Assembly: GCF_030286555.1 (NCBI RefSeq)
Contig: NZ_JASVWF010000006.1
Span: 1-64,000, forward strand
DNA from: Actinomycetospora termitidis
GTDB taxonomy: Bacteria > Actinomycetota > Actinomycetes > Mycobacteriales > Pseudonocardiaceae
Direction of reading: 5' to 3'
Length of the DNA stretch: 64,000 bases
In this document: piece after piece, positions 61,798 to 64,000 of the stretch
How positions within the stretch are numbered: position 1 is the stretch's first letter
Layout: every line of letters starts with the position of its first letter
Notes under the pieces: generated by a model
Database searches by the model: none
Seen by the model: the letters and a program-made list of their open reading frames with translations, nothing else
What the model was told of the DNA's origin: nothing
Translations under genes and position numbers: made by a program

Positions 61798-62993
61798 ACC
61801 GCCCTTCCTTTCCGACGTCGGTTGACGCCCGCTGCGTAGGCCTGGCCGGCCCGGCGGGCCTCCCGGAGGTCGCACGGCCAATGCCACAGCAGGTCATGGG
61901 CGTGGCGGTGGAGCCGGGCGAGGGCGACGTCCTCGGCGAGACCGAGGTCCAGGGCCTTGATCCGATAGGCCTCCAACCGGCCGCGCAGCTCGTCGCGGAC
62001 CCGCAGCGGATGTCGGCAGGCGACGAGCGCCTCCCTGGCCGCCGTGCCCGCGCGCCGGGCCTCCGCCTCGAGTGCGGGGAGCACGGTCGCGAGCTCCTCC
62101 CACGCCGAGGCCGCGACGAGGCGGCGGGCCCGCTCGATCGCAGCCCCGAGGTCCCTCGAGGAGTCGGAGCCCGGGGGCGTCCCGCCGTCGCCCTGGTCCA
62201 CGATCTTCAGGGCGACCTCGGCGCTGACGAGTGTGCTGCGGCGCCGGATGTCGGCGACGTCGTCGAGGAGACGCTCGACGTCCCCGAGTCGTCGCCCGGC
62301 CCGCCGACGGACGTCCGCGAGTTCGGCGAGCCACCGGGTCGCCCGGGCCGCCTCGGCACGCAGCGCCTCGTGCGGTGTCCGATCGGGCTCCCCGTCGACG
62401 AGCGTCGACAGCGGGTCCTCGTCCACGACCCGGCGCAACGCCGCCGCCCGTTGCCGAAGCCCCCGGCTCGGGTCGGTCGACAGGGAACCGTCGAAGGCGG
62501 CGAAGGCGGTCTCCGCCGCGCGGGCGTCCGCCTCGCACACCGCGACCAGCGGCTCGATGACGCCCAGGGTCGCGACGACGTCGTCGAGGAGCGTCCCGAC
62601 GTCGCGCACCGCGGCCCGGACCCGCGCGACGAGCTCGGTACGCCCGACCGGGTCGCCGGCGAGCGTCAGCGTCCCGTCGGGGGCGGCCAGCAACGTCATC
62701 AGCTCCTCTCGGGCGGACCGGGAGAGGCGACCCCGCGCGGGCATCCGCTCGCGGGCGGCCTCGCAGGTCAACCGGTGGGCCTCGAGGTCCGCGAACGCGT
62801 CCGCCCACACCGCCCGGGCCTCGTCCCACCGCCGTGCGGTGATCCCGATAGTGGTGCGCGCTCGCAGCAGCGCCGCGCCGCGGTGGTCCTCCAGGGTCAT
62901 GAGGAGGTCGGCAAGCTCCTCGTGGTCGGAGTCGGCCGCGGCGAGCGCCGCGTCTGCGGCCGAGCGGGGGTCGAGGGTGGGGGCCGGGTTCAT
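61794..62993 (-). CDS. Helical protein leading the PknG operon
   Basis: A 399-aa, Ala/Arg-rich, almost all-helical protein with coiled-coil-like stretches (RLGDVERLLDDVADIRRR). No family was recognised. Stop overlaps the PknG ATG. A reading frame starting at 63078, within the upstream palindrome, is coding-like for about 28 codons but out of frame with this gene; an in-frame TGA stands just before the ATG at 62993. A frameshift or a short upstream peptide is possible. Confidence 0.65.
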   Translation of the reverse strand: MNPAPTLDPRSAADAALAAADSDHEELADLLMTLEDHRGAALLRARTTIGITARRWDEARAVWADAFADLEAHRLTCEAARERMPARGRLSRSAREELMTLLAAPDGTLTLAGDPVGRTELVARVRAAVRDVGTLLDDVVATLGVIEPLVAVCEADARAAETAFAAFDGSLSTDPSRGLRQRAAALRRVVDEDPLSTLVDGEPDRTPHEALRAEAARATRWLAELADVRRRAGRRLGDVERLLDDVADIRRRSTLVSAEVALKIVDQGDGGTPPGSDSSRDLGAAIERARRLVAASAWEELATVLPALEAEARRAGTAAREALVACRHPLRVRDELRGRLEAYRIKALDLGLAEDVALARLHRHAHDLLWHWPCDLREARRAGQAYAAGVNRRRKGRAV

Positions 62994-63062
62994 GGCAGAT
63001 CACGTCCTGGTTCGGTGGCGGGAGGACGATGTCGCCGATTCTCGGCGGGCTGATCGGGATCC

Positions 63063-63083
63063 GGTAGATGGTCGCCATCTACC
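63063..63083. promoter_or_regulatory. Palindrome GGTAGATGG-TCG-CCATCTACC
   Basis: Perfect 9-bp arms around a TCG centre, 70-90 bases before the first gene of the PknG operon. It shares AGATGG-N3-CCATCT with the palindrome at 55764-55780, suggesting a common regulator of both half-operons. Confidence 0.72.
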
Positions 63084-63096
63084 TCGGCGGACCGGG

Positions 63097-63498
63097 TCAG
63101 ACGTGGTCGCCGCTGCAGGTCCAGGCGATCAGGCGGGCTCCGCGGCCGGCGTGCGAGGCGGCGATGCCGTCCGCGTCGGAGCGGGAGCGTCCGTAGGCCC
63201 AGCCCCACCGGCCCGACGGCGCCTGCATCAGCGAGGCGCACCCGTTGGCGACCTCGACCGCGCTCTGGCAGCCCCGCGTGCCGCACTTCCCGCGCGCGGC
63301 GGACGCAGCGGCGCTCTCGGAGGAGTAGTTCCAGGCCACGGCCGCGCTGCCGGTCTCCATGCTGAAGGCGATCGCGGACCAGGGACCGGAAGCGGTCTCG
63401 GCGGTGGTGGGGACCGCGCTGGCCACCCCGGCGGTGCCGATGGTCAGCAGGGCTGCGAGGGCACCACCGAGGAGGAGGGAGGCGGCGTGACGGCGCAT
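63097..63498 (-). CDS. Secreted DUF4189 protein
   Basis: A 133-aa exported protein. Signal peptide over residues 1-28 (LLLGGALAALLTIGTAG, then ASA-V). The mature part matches DUF4189: SAIAFSMETGSAAVAWNYSS, ASAARGKCGTRGCQSAVEV, NGCASLMQ and a final cysteine (LIAWTC), giving two likely disulfides. Role unknown. It follows a sigma-2-only gene but has its own promoter (site D). Confidence 0.82.
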   Translation of the reverse strand: MRRHAASLLLGGALAALLTIGTAGVASAVPTTAETASGPWSAIAFSMETGSAAVAWNYSSESAAASAARGKCGTRGCQSAVEVANGCASLMQAPSGRWGWAYGRSRSDADGIAASHAGRGARLIAWTCSGDHV

Positions 63499-63546
63499 GG
63501 TGGTTCCCTTCCACGGGTGGACCGGCGTGGTGTCGGTCCGATGCCG

Positions 63547-63578
63547 GGAAGACCGGCCGGCGCCGCGAAAGGTTGGGG
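63547..63578 (-). promoter_or_regulatory. Island-type promoter (site D)
   Basis: Minus strand CCCCAACC (63578-63571), 15-base spacer, CGGTCT (63555-63550). As at site C, the -35 box lies just after the stop of the preceding sigma-type gene. Confidence 0.72.
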
Positions 63579-63581
63579 TGG

Positions 63582-63869
63582 TCAGGTCGCGGCGTCGCGG
63601 AGCGCCTCGTCGAGGGCCCTCCAGGGGCGGCCGTCCGGTGTCGGGGGATGCCGGCACAGCGTCTGCATGGCCGTCGTGACGAGCTCCTCGACCGGAGTCG
63701 TCGGTCCCAGGAGGCTGCGCGCGTGCGACCGGATGGCCAAGTGTTCCCGGCGGTAGAAGTCGAGCAGGCAGTCCAGCCGCGCGGTCGTGTCCGCGCTCAG
63801 CTCCTGCGGCAGCCACAACGGGTCGAACCGGCGCAGCGTCTGCCGCACCCGTGCATCGTCGTCGTCCAT
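63582..63869 (-). CDS. Stand-alone sigma region-2-like protein
   Basis: A 95-aa protein with the N-terminal half of the island sigma factors and no region 4. It has LRRFDPLWLPQELSADTTAR at the start (shared RRFDxxWLP motif), LDCLLDFYRREHLAIRSHAR, and LVTTAMQTLCRHPP where the full-length factors have LLQEVMRKICQKPP. It ends cleanly with a stop, has a GAGGGAGAG ribosome site and its own promoter, so it looks expressed rather than decayed. It may compete for core polymerase or titrate a partner of the full factors. Confidence 0.7.
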   Translation of the reverse strand: MDDDDARVRQTLRRFDPLWLPQELSADTTARLDCLLDFYRREHLAIRSHARSLLGPTTPVEELVTTAMQTLCRHPPTPDGRPWRALDEALRDAAT

Positions 63870-63909
63870 CGGTCTCTCCCTCGTCGTCGCCGACAGGTCG
63901 TCGGCACGG

Positions 63910-63941
63910 GGTAGACCGGCGGCGGGTCGTCAGCGTTGGGG
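63910..63941 (-). promoter_or_regulatory. Island-type promoter (site E)
   Basis: Minus strand CCCCAACG (63941-63934), 15-base spacer, CGGTCT (63918-63913), 45 bases before the sigma-2-only gene. The last base of the -35 box differs from the other sites. Confidence 0.65.
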
Positions 63942-64000
63942 TTCGGCTCGCCCGCGACGGCTCACTCGATCGAGTCGCCTCCGCGCCGCCGGGTTAACAG

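Overview
The window is very GC-rich, with strong G/C at third codon positions, many GTG starts, a sporulation-type SsgA-like gene, a PknG-type kinase and many ECF-like sigma factors. Together these point to a filamentous or spore-forming actinobacterium. My guess is a Pseudonocardiales member (Pseudonocardia/Actinomycetospora-like), but that rests on gene content only. No rRNA, tRNA, CRISPR array or prophage was recognised.

Layout. 0-9 kb: tail of an IS630-type transposase, then ordinary metabolic and redox genes (OYE reductase, Lrp regulator, FAD monooxygenase with a divergent TetR and two operators, SDR, VOC protein, CcdA-like plus DsbA-like pair, methyltransferase, TM2 protein). 9.2-9.6 and 14.9-15.3 kb: two mirrored tandem arrays with an exact 48-bp period. 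9.7-14.9 kb: a KARI-like reductase and a GntR-controlled catabolic operon (FAH-family enzyme, alpha/beta hydrolase, amidohydrolase, DUF1636 protein). 15.3-17.4 kb: RCC1-type lipoprotein and TauE-like exporter. 17.4-28.9 kb: a translationally coupled acyl-CoA catabolism operon (CoA transferase, two enoyl-CoA hydratases, amidohydrolase, acyl-CoA ligase, acyl-CoA dehydrogenase, DUF485 plus acetate-type symporter) facing a TetR regulator, an APH-like kinase and a quinone oxidoreductase. 29-38 kb: envelope and developmental genes (repetitive secreted protein, SsgA-like protein, lipoproteins, AbrB-type membrane protein) and two toxin-antitoxin pairs (VapBC and Fic/Doc).

38.2-64 kb is the remarkable part: a dense signalling island. 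It holds a membrane Ser/Thr kinase with a YVTN-type propeller; two paralogous trypsin-STAND NTPases, one with a C-terminal propeller; three ECF-like sigma factors and one stand-alone sigma region-2 protein; and a radical SAM/SPASM enzyme coupled to a Cys-rich, Thr/Pro-stalked lipopeptide. It also holds an expanded PknG module of helical protein, PknG kinase, PP2C phosphatase, vWA protein, two FHA proteins, a betaine-type binding lipoprotein and a GlnX-like membrane protein.

Two cis-elements tie the island together. An ECF-type promoter, CCCCAACC-N15/16-YGGTCY, is visible six times: before the radical SAM operon, the STAND operon, a PH-like membrane protein, the DUF4189 gene, the sigma-2-only gene and the 84-aa membrane gene at 37.7 kb. 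A palindrome, AGATGG-N3-CCATCT, precedes both halves of the PknG module. My inference is a sensor system in which ligand binding outside the cell (binding protein and GlnX-like protein) is read by PknG, PP2C and FHA proteins, while a sigma-controlled arm deploys protease-STAND switches and a modified surface peptide. A role in stress response or biological conflict is plausible but unproven.
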